Source: Streptomyces sp. NBC_01408 (GTDB lineage Bacteria; Actinomycetota; Actinomycetes; Streptomycetales; Streptomycetaceae). Taken from it: a stretch of 64,000 bases of DNA. Positions 55,924 through 64,000 of this stretch are shown here, piece after piece. The stretch spans positions 2,907,001 through 2,971,000 of the forward strand of contig NZ_JAPEPJ010000001.1 of NCBI RefSeq assembly GCF_026340255.1, read 5' to 3'. A program made the translations under genes and the position numbers. A model generated the notes under the pieces. That model had not been told where the DNA came from. It searched no databases and worked only from the letters and a program-made list of their open reading frames with translations. How positions within the stretch are numbered: position 1 is the stretch's first letter; each line of letters starts with the position of its first letter.

Positions 55924-58319
55924 ACGGGACCGAGGGGCCGGGGCCGGTCGACCTGCGGCTCGCGGTGCCGGCGCTGGCCGCCTGGGCCGCGGCCGCCCTC
56001 GCCCTGGATGCGCCGGCCGGCCGGACCGCCGCCGCCGTGGCCCTGGGGGTGACGGGGGCGGGGCTGCTGATGCTGGCCGGGTGGCGCCGGCCCGGGCCGC
56101 GCTGGAGGGCCGCGGCGGCGGCAGCCCTGCTGTGCGCGGCCGCCGGAGCCGGGGTGGCGGGGCTCCAGCGGGCCGAGGCGCGGGCCGGGCCGGTCGCGGG
56201 ACTGGCCCGGGAGCACGCTCGCGTCCTCGCGGAGTTCACCGTAGCCTCCGATCCTCGGGCCACGTCGAAGGGGACCGGGCCGCCCGTGGTGATGCTGGAC
56301 GCGGTGCTGACCCGGGTGACCGGGCCCGACGGGTCACGGACCCGGGTCGCCACGCCTGTGCGCGTGCTGGCCGGGCACCCGGGGTGGAACCGGCTCCTGC
56401 CCTCGACGCGGGTGGAGGTGGTCGCCCGGCTGGCGCCGGGCAGGGACGGGGAGCGGGCCGTGGCGCTGCTGCGCCCCGCCGGTGACAGTCCGCCGCGGGT
56501 GACGGGCGGACCGGACACCGCCCAGCGGATCGCCGGGCGGCTGCGGGCCGGGCTGCGCGAGGCCACCGAGGGGCTCGCGCCGGATGCCAGGGCCCTGCTG
56601 CCGGGGCTGGTGGTCGGCGACACCTCCCGGGTGCCGTCCGATCTGCACGAGGCCTTCCGGGCCACCGACCTGCTGCACCTGCTCGCGGTGTCCGGGTCCA
56701 ACCTGACCGTGGTGCTCTTCCTGCTCATCGGACCCCCGGCCCGCGCCCAGCAGGCCGAGCGGCGCGGGCTGGCACCCCGCCTGGGGCTGTCCCTGCGGGC
56801 CACCGCCCTGTGCGGGGCGGCGCTGACGCTCGCGTTCGTCGTGGTGTGCCGGCCGGAGCCGAGCGTGCTGCGCGCCGCCGCCTGCGGTGCCGTCACCCTG
56901 CTGGCCATCGCCACCGGGCGGCGCAGGTCCCTGATCCCGGCGCTGGCCGCCGCCGTGCTGCTGCTGGTGCTCTACGACCCGTGGCTGGCCCGCAGCTACG
57001 GCTTCCTGCTCTCCGTCCTGGCCACCGGCGCCCTGCTGACGCTCGCGCCCCGGTGGAGCGCGGCCCTGCGGCGCCGCGGGATGCGGCCCCGGCTCGCCGA
57101 GGCGCTCGGGGCCGCCGCTGCCGCCCAGGCGGTGTGCGCGCCCGTCGTCGCCGTGCTCTCGGCCCGGGTCAGCCTGGTGGCGGTGCCGTGCAACCTGCTG
57201 GCCGAGCTGGCGGCCGGTCCGGCCACCGTGCTCGGCTTCGCGGCGCTCGCGGCGGCCCCGCTGTGGATGCCTGCCGCGGAGCTGCTGGCCTGGTGCGCGG
57301 GGGTGCCCGCCGGATGGATCGCCGGCGTGGCCCGGGCCGGGGCACGGCTGCCCGGGGCCGAGCTGCCCTGGCCGGGCGGTATCACCGGCGGCCTGCTGCT
57401 GGCCGCCGCCACGCTGGCTGCCGTAGGGCTCGGAGCCCGCCTCGTACGGCGCCGGTGGGTCTGCTGCGGCCTGGCCGGGCTGCTGCTCCTCGTCGTGCTG
57501 AGGCCGCCCCAGCTCACCCGTACGGTCACCGGCTGGCCGCCGCCCGACTGGAGCTACGTCCAGTGCGCGGTGGGCCAGGGAGACGCCGCGGTCCTCTCCG
57601 TCGGCCCGGGCACGGCCGTGGTCGTGGACGCAGGCCCGGAGCCCGGCCCGGTGGACGACTGCCTGCGTGCGCTGGGTGTGCACAGGGTTCCGCTGCTCCT
57701 GCTGACGCACTTTCACGCCGACCACGTGGCCGGCCTGTCCGGGGTGCTGCGCGGCCGGACCGTGGGTGTGATTCAGACCACCGGCTTCGAGGAGCCGGCC
57801 GGGCAGGCGGCGGCCGTCCGGCGGACCGCGGCGGCCGCCGGCGTACCCGTAGTGGCGGCGGCGCAGGGGGAGCGGCGCCGGGCCGGGCCGCTGGACTGGC
57901 AGGTGCTGTGGCCGTCACCGGCCGGACCGCCGCCCGAGGGGCCCAACGACGCCAGCGTGGCCCTGCTGGTCCGCGCCGGGGGCCTGACCCTGCTCCTGCT
58001 CGGCGACCTCGAACCGCCCGCGCAGCAAGCCCTCTTGAGGGAGCGTCCGCACTGGGGACCGGTGGATGTGGTGAAGGTCGCCCACCACGGCTCCGCACAC
58101 CAGGAACCCGCCCTGTACGACCGGATCCGGCCACGCCTCGCGATCGTCCCGGTCGGTGCGGGAAATCGCTACGGGCACCCCGCACCCGGTACGCTCGCGC
58201 AACTGCGGTCGACAGGGGCGACCGTGCTGCGCACCGACACCGACGGCTCGATCGCCGTCACCGGCACCGGTCCGCGGCTGCGCGCGTTTCCGGCCAATCG
58301 GCGGCGGAACCGGCGCGGG
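55920..58319 (+). CDS. comEC: ComEC/Rec2-like DNA channel protein; no stop codon where expected
   Basis: The conserved part spans 800 codons from GTG 55920. It has N-terminal hydrophobic helices and an OB-like loop, the Competence domain of about ten helices (ATDLLHLLAVSGSNLTVVLF), then a metallo-beta-lactamase domain with H597-x-H599-x-D601-H602 (THFHADHVAGL) and VAHHGSAHQEP. The end given is where similarity to the family appears to finish (RRRNRRG). The frame then stays open for another 833 codons to a TAG at 60821, across yceI and holA in a different frame. Either the stop was lost or a frameshift occurred. It would form the DNA uptake channel with ComEA. Confidence 0.85.
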
Positions 58320-58422
58320 CATACCGGGCGCGACCATTCTGTTTGCCCACAACCCGACAGCATGATCGAATGCGTCTTCGCCACAGCGGTCCAAGTCCAC
58401 ACAGCACGGGGGTGCGTCAGCC

Positions 58423-59304
58423 ATGTTCGGTCGCCGACGGGGGATGGAGTCGACCGGGAGTTCCAGCCCACAGACATCCGCGACACTGACGCTGCCGCCG
58501 ACGGCGCGTCTGCTCAACTGCCGGGTCCTCGACACGGTCCACCAGCCGATCCGGCAGGCCAAGTTCGAGGTGACGGATCCGATCGGCCGCCGGGTCGTCA
58601 GCGGGGAGACCGACCCTTACGGCGGGTTCACGGCGGCCATGCCGGAGGGGGAGTACCGCCTCTCCGTCACCGCCGAGGGGTACGCACCCTTCCACGGAGC
58701 GACGCTCGTGGGCGACCCGGCGCAGCCCGGCACTGGGGAGATCATCCTCGACGCCGTCGAGCCTCCGCTGCTGCCGCAGCCCGGTCACTGGGAGCTCGAC
58801 CCGACGCATTCCTCGATCGGCTTCTCGGCCCGGCACATCGGCTTCGCGCGGATCCGCGGCCGGTTCAACACCTTCGCCGGGGCGGTGCGGATAGCCGAGC
58901 GCATGGAGGACTCCTCCATGCACGTCATCATCGATGCGGCGAGCATCGACACCGGGGTGCGGCTGCGCGACGACCACCTGCGCTCCGCCGACTTCCTGGA
59001 CGCGGCCAGGCATCCCACGGTGGAGTTCTACAGCGAACGGTTCATCCACCGCAGCGGCAGCCGCTGGGCCGTCGCGGGCGCCCTCACCCTCCACGGAGTC
59101 AGCCGCTCGGTGACCCTGGACACCCAGTACCTGGGTCTCGGCACGGGCATGGAGGGCGAGCCGCGGGCAGCCTGCCGGGCCACCGCGGAACTGCAGCGCG
59201 AGGACTTCACCCTGAACTGGCAGTCGATCCTGGCCCACGGGATCGCGGCGATCGGTGCGAACGTGGACGTGGCGCTGGACGTCCAGATCGTGCACAAGGC
59301 CTGA
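58423..59304 (+). CDS. YceI family protein with N-terminal carboxypeptidase-regulatory-like domain
   Basis: A 293-residue protein. Residues 28-115 look like a beta-sandwich carboxypeptidase-regulatory domain (CRVLDTVHQPIRQAKFEVTD, YGGFTAAMPEGEYRLSVTAEGY). Residues 121-290 are YceI, a lipocalin-like fold binding polyisoprenoids: WELDPTHSSIGFSARHIGF, DDHLRSADFLDAARHPTVEF, GVSRSVTLD. No signal peptide is obvious, so it may be cytoplasmic. The start ATG 58423 has GGGGGTG upstream. The comEC frame continues through it. Confidence 0.88.
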   Translation: MFGRRRGMESTGSSSPQTSATLTLPPTARLLNCRVLDTVHQPIRQAKFEVTDPIGRRVVSGETDPYGGFTAAMPEGEYRLSVTAEGYAPFHGATLVGDPAQPGTGEIILDAVEPPLLPQPGHWELDPTHSSIGFSARHIGFARIRGRFNTFAGAVRIAERMEDSSMHVIIDAASIDTGVRLRDDHLRSADFLDAARHPTVEFYSERFIHRSGSRWAVAGALTLHGVSRSVTLDTQYLGLGTGMEGEPRAACRATAELQREDFTLNWQSILAHGIAAIGANVDVALDVQIVHKA

Positions 59305-59309
59305 CCGCC

Positions 59310-59552
59310 CTACGGGGCTTCCAGCCAGCCTTCGTACTCGGCGGCGAGGCCGTCCAGCGCGGTGGCGTCGAGCCTCTCCTGCGGGTCCTCGACCACCACC
59401 AGCCACTGGGCGTCCTCGGCGTCGTCCTCACCGGCCAGGGCGTCGCGCACCAACTGCGGTTCCTCCGGGAGGCCGAAGCGGTCGGCGGCCTCCTGCGCCA
59501 CCTCCTCGGCGGCGTCGCGGTCGGGCAGGACGAGTACATGTCGCACGTTCAC
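59310..59552 (-). CDS. Small conserved acidic protein, unknown function
   Basis: An 80-residue product from GTG 59552 (VNVRHVLVLPDRDAAEEVAQ); GTG 59546 is also possible. It continues AADRFGLPEEPQLVRDALAG, then a run rich in Glu/Asp, and ends AAEYEGWLEAP. It resembles a small streptomycete family seen between yceI and holA, as I recall. The pattern beta-alpha-beta suggests a ferredoxin-like fold. It is tail-to-tail with yceI, 5 bp apart. Confidence 0.75.
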   Translation of the reverse strand: MNVRHVLVLPDRDAAEEVAQEAADRFGLPEEPQLVRDALAGEDDAEDAQWLVVVEDPQERLDATALDGLAAEYEGWLEAP

Positions 59553-59628
59553 CCGACCATTCTCAAGTATCGGGTGAGGGGGGCCGCGGGGCGGGGGACT
59601 GTCAGTGCGGCGTGGGATGCTGGAGGCG

Positions 59629-60621
59629 ATGGCCACCAGGAAGAACCCCACCGACGATCCGCTTGCCCCGCTCACCCTCGCGGTGGGGCAGGAGGACCTG
59701 CTGCTCGACCGTGCCGTACGGGAGGTGGTGGCGGCCGCCCGTGCCGCCGATGCCGACACGGACGTGCGCGACCTCGCCTCCGAGCAGCTCCAGCCCGGCA
59801 CGCTGGCCGAGCTGACGAGCCCCTCGCTCTTCTCCGAGCGCAAGGTCCTGGTCGTGCGCAACGCGCAGGACCTCTCCGCGGACACGGTCAAGGAGGTCAA
59901 GGCGTACCTCGCCGCGCCGTACGAGGACATCGCCCTCGTCCTCCTCCACGCGGGCGGGGTCAAGGGCAAGGGCCTGCTGGACGCGGCGCGCAAGGCGGGC
60001 GCGCGGGAGATCGCCTGCCCGAAGATGACCAAGGCGGCGGACCGGCTGGCCTTCGTGCGGGGCGAGTTCCGCATGCTGGGCCGGTCGGCGACCCCCGAGG
60101 CGTGCCAGACCCTCGTGGACGCGATCGGCAGCGACCTGCGCGAGCTGGCGAGCGCGGCGGCGCAGCTGTGCGCGGACGTCGAGGGCACCATCGACGAGGC
60201 CGTAGTGGGCCGCTATTACAAGGGCCGGGCCGAGGCCTCCAGCTTCACGGTCGCCGACCGGGCCGTGGAAGGCCGCGCGGCCGAGGCCCTCGAAGCCCTG
60301 CGCTGGTCGCTGTCCACCGGGGTGGCGCCGGTCCTGATCACCAGCGCGCTGGCCCAGGCGGTGCGCGCGATCGGCAAACTGGCCTCCGCCCCGCGCGGGG
60401 CCCGCCCCGGCGACCTGGCCCGGGACCTGGGCATGCCGCCGTGGAAGATCGACCGGGTCCGCCAGCAGATGCGCGGCTGGTCCGCGGACGGAGTCTCGGA
60501 CGCCCTGCGCGCCGTGGCCGCGGCCGACGCGGGGGTCAAGGGCGGCGGCGACGACCCCGAGTACGCCTTGGAGAAGGCGGTCGTGGCGGTCGCCCGCGCG
60601 GCCCGCCCCCAGCGCCGCTAG
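59629..60621 (+). CDS. holA: DNA polymerase III subunit delta
   Basis: A 330-residue clamp-loader subunit. It has an AAA-like N-terminal domain without a functional Walker A (PLTLAVGQEDLLLDRAVREV), DLASEQLQPGTLAELTSPSLF, and LVLLHAGGVKGKGLLDAARK. The C-terminal collar domain carries DLGMPPWKIDRVRQQMRGW. It opens the beta sliding clamp during loading. ATG 59629 is chosen from the family start MATRK; ATG 59617 is in frame too. The comEC frame overlaps it. Confidence 0.93.
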   Translation: MATRKNPTDDPLAPLTLAVGQEDLLLDRAVREVVAAARAADADTDVRDLASEQLQPGTLAELTSPSLFSERKVLVVRNAQDLSADTVKEVKAYLAAPYEDIALVLLHAGGVKGKGLLDAARKAGAREIACPKMTKAADRLAFVRGEFRMLGRSATPEACQTLVDAIGSDLRELASAAAQLCADVEGTIDEAVVGRYYKGRAEASSFTVADRAVEGRAAEALEALRWSLSTGVAPVLITSALAQAVRAIGKLASAPRGARPGDLARDLGMPPWKIDRVRQQMRGWSADGVSDALRAVAAADAGVKGGGDDPEYALEKAVVAVARAARPQRR

Positions 60622-60635
60622 AGCGTCTCCGCAAG

Positions 60636-60836
60636 CCAGGGGGGCGTCTCGCCGGTCACGCCGGATCAGCCGGGGCGGCTGTCCCCGCGCCGTGCAGCGC
60701 CGCGCCGTGCAGCACCGCGCCGTGCAGTGCAGTGCGGCGTTGTCGGTCGTCGATGCTCCGCATCGGCTCCCTCCTCCGCCTTGCGATCCACGGCACCAGC
60801 CCCCGGGTTGATCCGGCCTGATCGGCGAGACACCTG
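60636..60836. mobile_element. Diverged second copy of the MITE-like element
   Basis: The ends form an imperfect inverted repeat: GTCTCGCCGGTCACGCCGG (left) against the reverse complement of CCGGCCTGATCGGCGAGAC (right, about 60813-60831). The interior shares GCTCCCTCCTC and GCCTTGCGAT with the element at 14.8 kb in the same order. It carries an extra insertion of GTGCAGC/ACCGCGCC repeats. It lies directly after holA. Confidence 0.6.
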
Positions 60837-61320
60837 GCGTCGGCCCTCGGCCGGGCGGTCCGGTCGGAGGCGTGGACGGTCCGGACGGCGGTCCCGTCGG
60901 CGGCGCGGGCGGTGCGGGAGGTCCCGGAGGCACCGGCGGGGAGCTCCGGCGGCTCGTCCGTACCTCCTGGCGGCTCCCTCGACCGGCGCTCCGTCGTCTT
61001 CGCGCGCTCCCGCCCGGGCGGCTGTGCGGGTGCCGCGAGCGGATCCTCGTGCCCGGCCGGCGGTTCGGCCTGTGCGGGCAGGAGGCCTGTGAGCTGCGGT
61101 GGGACCTGTCGGCGGACTGGCAGGCACGGTCGTCGGCGGCCTTGTCCACGCCGCCTTGTCCACGCCGCCTTGTCCACGCCGCCTCGTCCACGCCGCCTCG
61201 TCCACGCGGCCACGCCGCTACGCCGTCACGCGGCCGAGGTCCAGGACGGGCGGATGGATCCCTAGGACGCCCCCGAGGACTCACCTGCGCCGTGCTCGCC
61301 GCGGTGACCGGGCGGCCGGG
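60837..61320. other. Non-coding gap between holA and rpsT
   Basis: Of the 876 bp between holA and rpsT, this part holds no gene I can support. A Gly/Pro-like reading ([13 protein letters not shown]) exists at 60900-60960 but has no start, ribosome binding site or family. It also contains a 14-bp minisatellite. The neighbours are normally adjacent, as I recall, so this looks like acquired or decayed DNA. Confidence 0.5.
61141..61210. repeat. 14-bp minisatellite, five copies
   Basis: The unit CTTGTCCACGCCGC is repeated three times exactly, then twice with CTCGTCCACG variants, for 70 bp in total. Confidence 0.85.
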
Positions 61321-61329
61321 CGGACAACG

Positions 61330-61378
61330 CGAAGGCCCCGGTCGCCACCCTGGGGAAGGGTGGGGGCCGGGGCCTTCG
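61330..61378 (-). terminator. rpsT terminator
   Basis: CGAAGGCCCCGG (61330-61341) pairs with CCGGGGCCTTCG (61367-61378), enclosing a further CACCC/GGGTG pair. It lies 120 bp after the rpsT stop on the minus strand. Confidence 0.7.
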
Positions 61379-61497
61379 GTCACTGCTCTGGTTGCGCCGC
61401 ACCCGCGTGGCGAACGCTTCGTGTGCGGCGCGGGGTGCCGGTCAGGAGCGGGAGAGAGGGCCCGCTGGATCCCTATCCGGCGATCACATCAGGGAGC

Positions 61498-61764
61498 TCA
61501 GCCCTGCAGGGAGGCAACCTTGGTGGCCAGCGCCGACTTCTTGTTGGCGGCGGCGTTCTTGTGGATGACACCCTTCGAGACAGCCTTGTCGAGCGCACGC
61601 GCGGCAGCGCGAGAAGCCACGGTGGCCTTCTCGACGTCACCGGCGACGACGGCCTCGCGGGCCTTGCGGATCGCGGTCTTGAGCGAGGACTTGACGGCCT
61701 TGTTACGCAGGCGCGCCTTCTCGTTCGTCTTGTTCCGCTTGATCTGGGACTTGATGTTCGCCAC
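61498..61764 (-). CDS. rpsT: 30S ribosomal protein S20
   Basis: An 88-residue basic, helical protein binding the 16S rRNA 5' domain. [20 protein letters not shown] is the family start and [17 protein letters not shown] the end. The initiator is GTG 61764 with AAAGG upstream. It is divergent from lepA and shares a 256-bp control region with it. Confidence 0.97.
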   Translation of the reverse strand: MANIKSQIKRNKTNEKARLRNKAVKSSLKTAIRKAREAVVAGDVEKATVASRAAARALDKAVSKGVIHKNAAANKKSALATKVASLQG

Positions 61765-62020
61765 GAAAGAGCCTTTTCAGGTTCAGAGTTTTGTTCTTCG
61801 GATTGTGCCTCGACAGCTGAGAGGGCATACGAGACACAGCTGCCCAGGCTACCAGGCACGCTCCTGGCGGCCCAAACCGAGCGCACTGCCCCGTCCATGG
61901 GACCATGGGAGTCTGCGCATAGGTCCGACATCACGCCGCCGAGGGCGACGGGAGCCGGACTTTCGCTCCGACCGACGCTCCGCAAACGCTTCCGACTGCG
62001 ACCGAGAATCAGGACACTGC

Positions 62021-63886
62021 GTGCCCGCGATCCCCAGCCACGTGCCCGAGCCGAGCCGTACCGACCCGGCGCTGATCCGCAACTTCTGCATCATCGCGCA
62101 CATCGACCACGGCAAGTCGACCCTTGCCGACCGGATGCTCCAGCTCACCGGTGTGGTCGACCAGCGGCAGATGCGCGCCCAGTACCTCGACCGCATGGAC
62201 ATCGAGCGTGAGCGCGGCATCACGATCAAGTCCCAGGCGGTCCGTCTGCCCTGGGCGCCCACCACGGGCGAGGGCCAGGGCAACACCCACATCCTCAACA
62301 TGATCGACACCCCCGGGCACGTCGACTTCACCTACGAGGTCTCGCGTTCCCTCGCCGCGTGCGAGGGCACGGTCCTCCTGGTGGACGCGGCCCAGGGCAT
62401 CGAGGCGCAGACCCTCGCCAACCTGTACCTGGCGATGGAGAAGGACCTCGCGATCGTCCCGGTCCTGAACAAGATCGACCTGCCGGCCGCCCAGCCGGAG
62501 AAGTTCGCCGAGGAGCTCGCGAACCTGGTCGGCTGCCAGCCCGAGGACGTCCTGCGCGTCTCCGCGAAGACCGGCCTCGGCGTGGACGTGCTGCTCGACA
62601 AGATCGTCGCCACGGTTCCCGCCCCGGTCGGCCCCAAGGACTCCCCGGCCCGCGCGATGATCTTCGACTCGGTCTACGACTCGTACCGCGGTGTCGTGAC
62701 CTACGTGCGTGTGGTCGACGGCCAGCTCAACAAGCGCGAGCGCATCCGGATGATGTCCACCGGCGCCACCCACGAGCTGCTGGAGATCGGCGTCTCCTCC
62801 CCGGAGATGACCCCCTCCGACGGCCTCGGCGTCGGCGAGGTGGGCTACATCATCACCGGCGTGAAGGACGTCCGTCAGTCCAAGGTCGGTGACACCATCA
62901 CCAGCCTGCACAACGGCGCGGAAGAGGCCCTCGGCGGTTACAAGGACCCGCGCCCGATGGTCTTCTCCGGCCTGTACCCGCTGGACGGCTCGGACTACCC
63001 GGACCTGCGCGAGGCCCTGGACAAGCTCCAGCTGAACGACGCCGCGCTCGTGTACGAGCCGGAGACCTCGGCGGCGCTCGGCTTCGGCTTCCGCGTCGGC
63101 TTCCTCGGCCTGCTCCACCTGGACGTGGTCCGTGAGCGCCTGGAGCGCGAGTTCGGCCTCGACCTGATCGCCACCGCGCCGAACGTGGTCTACCGCGTCG
63201 TCATGGAGGACGGCAAGGAGGTCACGGTCACCAACCCGAGCGAGTTCCCCGAGGGCAAGATCTCGGACGTGTTCGAGCCGGTCGTCCGGGCCACCCTGCT
63301 CGCGCCCTCCGAGTTCATCGGCGCGATCATGGAGCTCTGCCAGCAGCGACGCGGCACCCTCCTCGGGATGGACTACCTCTCCGAGGACCGGGTCGAGATC
63401 CGCTACACGCTTCCGCTCGCGGAGATCGTCTTCGACTTCTTCGACCAGCTGAAGTCCAAGACGCGCGGCTACGCCTCCCTCGACTACGAGCCCACCGGCG
63501 AGCAGGCCTCCGGACTGGTCAAGGTCGACATCCTGCTGCACGGCGACAAGGTCGACGCCTTCTCCGCCGTCACGCACAAGGACGCCGCCTACGCCTACGG
63601 TGTGCGCCTCGTCGCCAAGCTGCGCGAGCTCATCCCGCGGCAGGCCTTCGAGATCCCGATCCAGGCGGCCGTCGGTTCGCGCGTCATCGCCCGCGAGACC
63701 ATCCGCGCCATCCGCAAGGACGTCCTCGCCAAGTGCTACGGCGGCGACATCTCCCGTAAGCGGAAGCTGCTGGAGAAGCAGAAGGAAGGCAAGAAGCGGA
63801 TGAAGATGGTCGGCTCCGTGGAGGTCCCGCAGGAGGCCTTCATCGCCGTCCTCTCCAGCGACGAGTCCGGCGGCAAGAAGAAGTAG
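62021..63886 (+). CDS. lepA: Elongation factor 4 (LepA)
   Basis: A 621-residue translational GTPase. G1 is [10 protein letters not shown]2 RERGITIK, G3 DTPGH and G4 NKIDLP. The C-terminal LepA-specific domain is present ([18 protein letters not shown]). It back-translocates or remodels stalled ribosomes and is implicated in 30S assembly. GTG 62021 has AGGA 6 nt upstream; GTG 62042 is a shorter alternative. A terminator follows. Confidence 0.96.
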   Translation: MPAIPSHVPEPSRTDPALIRNFCIIAHIDHGKSTLADRMLQLTGVVDQRQMRAQYLDRMDIERERGITIKSQAVRLPWAPTTGEGQGNTHILNMIDTPGHVDFTYEVSRSLAACEGTVLLVDAAQGIEAQTLANLYLAMEKDLAIVPVLNKIDLPAAQPEKFAEELANLVGCQPEDVLRVSAKTGLGVDVLLDKIVATVPAPVGPKDSPARAMIFDSVYDSYRGVVTYVRVVDGQLNKRERIRMMSTGATHELLEIGVSSPEMTPSDGLGVGEVGYIITGVKDVRQSKVGDTITSLHNGAEEALGGYKDPRPMVFSGLYPLDGSDYPDLREALDKLQLNDAALVYEPETSAALGFGFRVGFLGLLHLDVVRERLEREFGLDLIATAPNVVYRVVMEDGKEVTVTNPSEFPEGKISDVFEPVVRATLLAPSEFIGAIMELCQQRRGTLLGMDYLSEDRVEIRYTLPLAEIVFDFFDQLKSKTRGYASLDYEPTGEQASGLVKVDILLHGDKVDAFSAVTHKDAAYAYGVRLVAKLRELIPRQAFEIPIQAAVGSRVIARETIRAIRKDVLAKCYGGDISRKRKLLEKQKEGKKRMKMVGSVEVPQEAFIAVLSSDESGGKKK

Positions 63887-63911
63887 CCGCCCCGCCGTCA
63901 CTCGACGCGAC

Positions 63912-63941
63912 CAGGCCCCCGCGCACAGGCGCGGGGGCCTG
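63912..63941 (+). terminator. lepA terminator
   Basis: CAGGCCCCCGCGC (63912-63924) and GCGCGGGGGCCTG (63929-63941) form a perfect 13-bp stem with an ACAG loop and TTTCGTT after it. The last bases of the window (TAGTCT at 63995-64000) could be the -10 box of the next gene. Confidence 0.8.
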
Positions 63942-64000
63942 TTTCGTTATGAACCGGCTGCTTGCGGGCTCTTACGCGCACGCCGGAGGGCCTCTAGTCT

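Noticed and set aside
58320..60821. Treating the full 1,633-codon comEC frame as a genuine fused protein
   Set aside because: The extra 833 codons overlap two well-supported genes in another frame and have no domain. The tail is more likely non-functional read-through.
61141..61210. CRISPR array
   Set aside because: The 14-bp units abut without spacers and no cas genes are present; it is a minisatellite.
60872..61265. Plus-strand Gly/Pro-rich coding gene before rpsT
   Set aside because: No ribosome binding site or family, it contains the 14-bp minisatellite out of phase with codons, and the frame only appears long because of GC content.

Overview
The window is a high-GC actinobacterial chromosome segment, almost certainly from a Streptomyces. 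The signs are very GC-rich third codon positions, frequent GTG starts, a 1,300-residue RNase E/G with Ala/Glu/Arg-rich tails, the mreBCD-pbp2-sfr cluster, the rplU-rpmA-obg operon and the proB/proA/nadD/leuS/holA/rpsT/lepA order. As I recall it, the order follows the S. coelicolor SCO2617 (clpX) to SCO2562 (lepA) block. That comparison and all SCO numbers here are from memory and were not checked.

Layout. 1-9.4 kb: the clpX end, a small secreted four-cysteine protein, a PQ/GY-rich membrane protein, valS, an orphan NarL-type histidine kinase, a second MreB-type actin (mbl-like) divergent from folC, a DUF4233 protein and ndk. 9.7-17.8 kb: the morphogenesis cluster mreB-mreC-mreD-pbp2-rodA/sfr with a 160-bp inverted-repeat element wedged between pbp2 and rodA, then a CYTH-CHAD protein. 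17.8-23 kb: a B12-binding radical SAM protein and its DUF2344 partner, separated by a VapBC-like toxin-antitoxin pair and an unrecognised Trp/Tyr-rich repeat protein. 23-30 kb: RNase E/G and rplU-rpmA-obg. 29.8-38.3 kb: envelope glycopolymer genes (GT2, GalE, GT4, a GT2-TagF fusion, a GtrB-like and a GtrA-like protein). 38.3-48.7 kb: proB, proA, two small spore-wall-type membrane proteins, an M48 protease, nadD, an LCP/LytR_C protein, rsfS and a histidine phosphatase. 48.8-52.7 kb: two identical tRNA-Ala(GGC) genes flanking a small zinc-ribbon gene, then leuS behind a Leu-codon leader peptide and a textbook attenuator. 52.8-64 kb: a coiled-coil membrane protein, degV, comEA-comEC, yceI, holA, a repeat-rich gap, rpsT (minus) and lepA.

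Functionally this is a housekeeping core (tRNA charging, folate, proline, NAD, ribosome assembly, RNA decay) joined to machinery for lateral and spore wall growth (MreBCD, PBP2, Sfr, teichoic-type glycopolymer enzymes, LCP protein).

The most unusual items are the repeat protein at 20.6-22.1 kb, the leuS attenuator, a comEC frame that stays open for 2.5 kb past its expected end, two genes whose only well-placed start is CTG, two related miniature inverted-repeat elements, and many start codons 6-8 nt after a TANNNT -10 hexamer, as in leaderless transcripts. Starts were chosen by eye from ribosome binding sites, -10 boxes and family lengths; homology statements are recognition from sequence, not searches.
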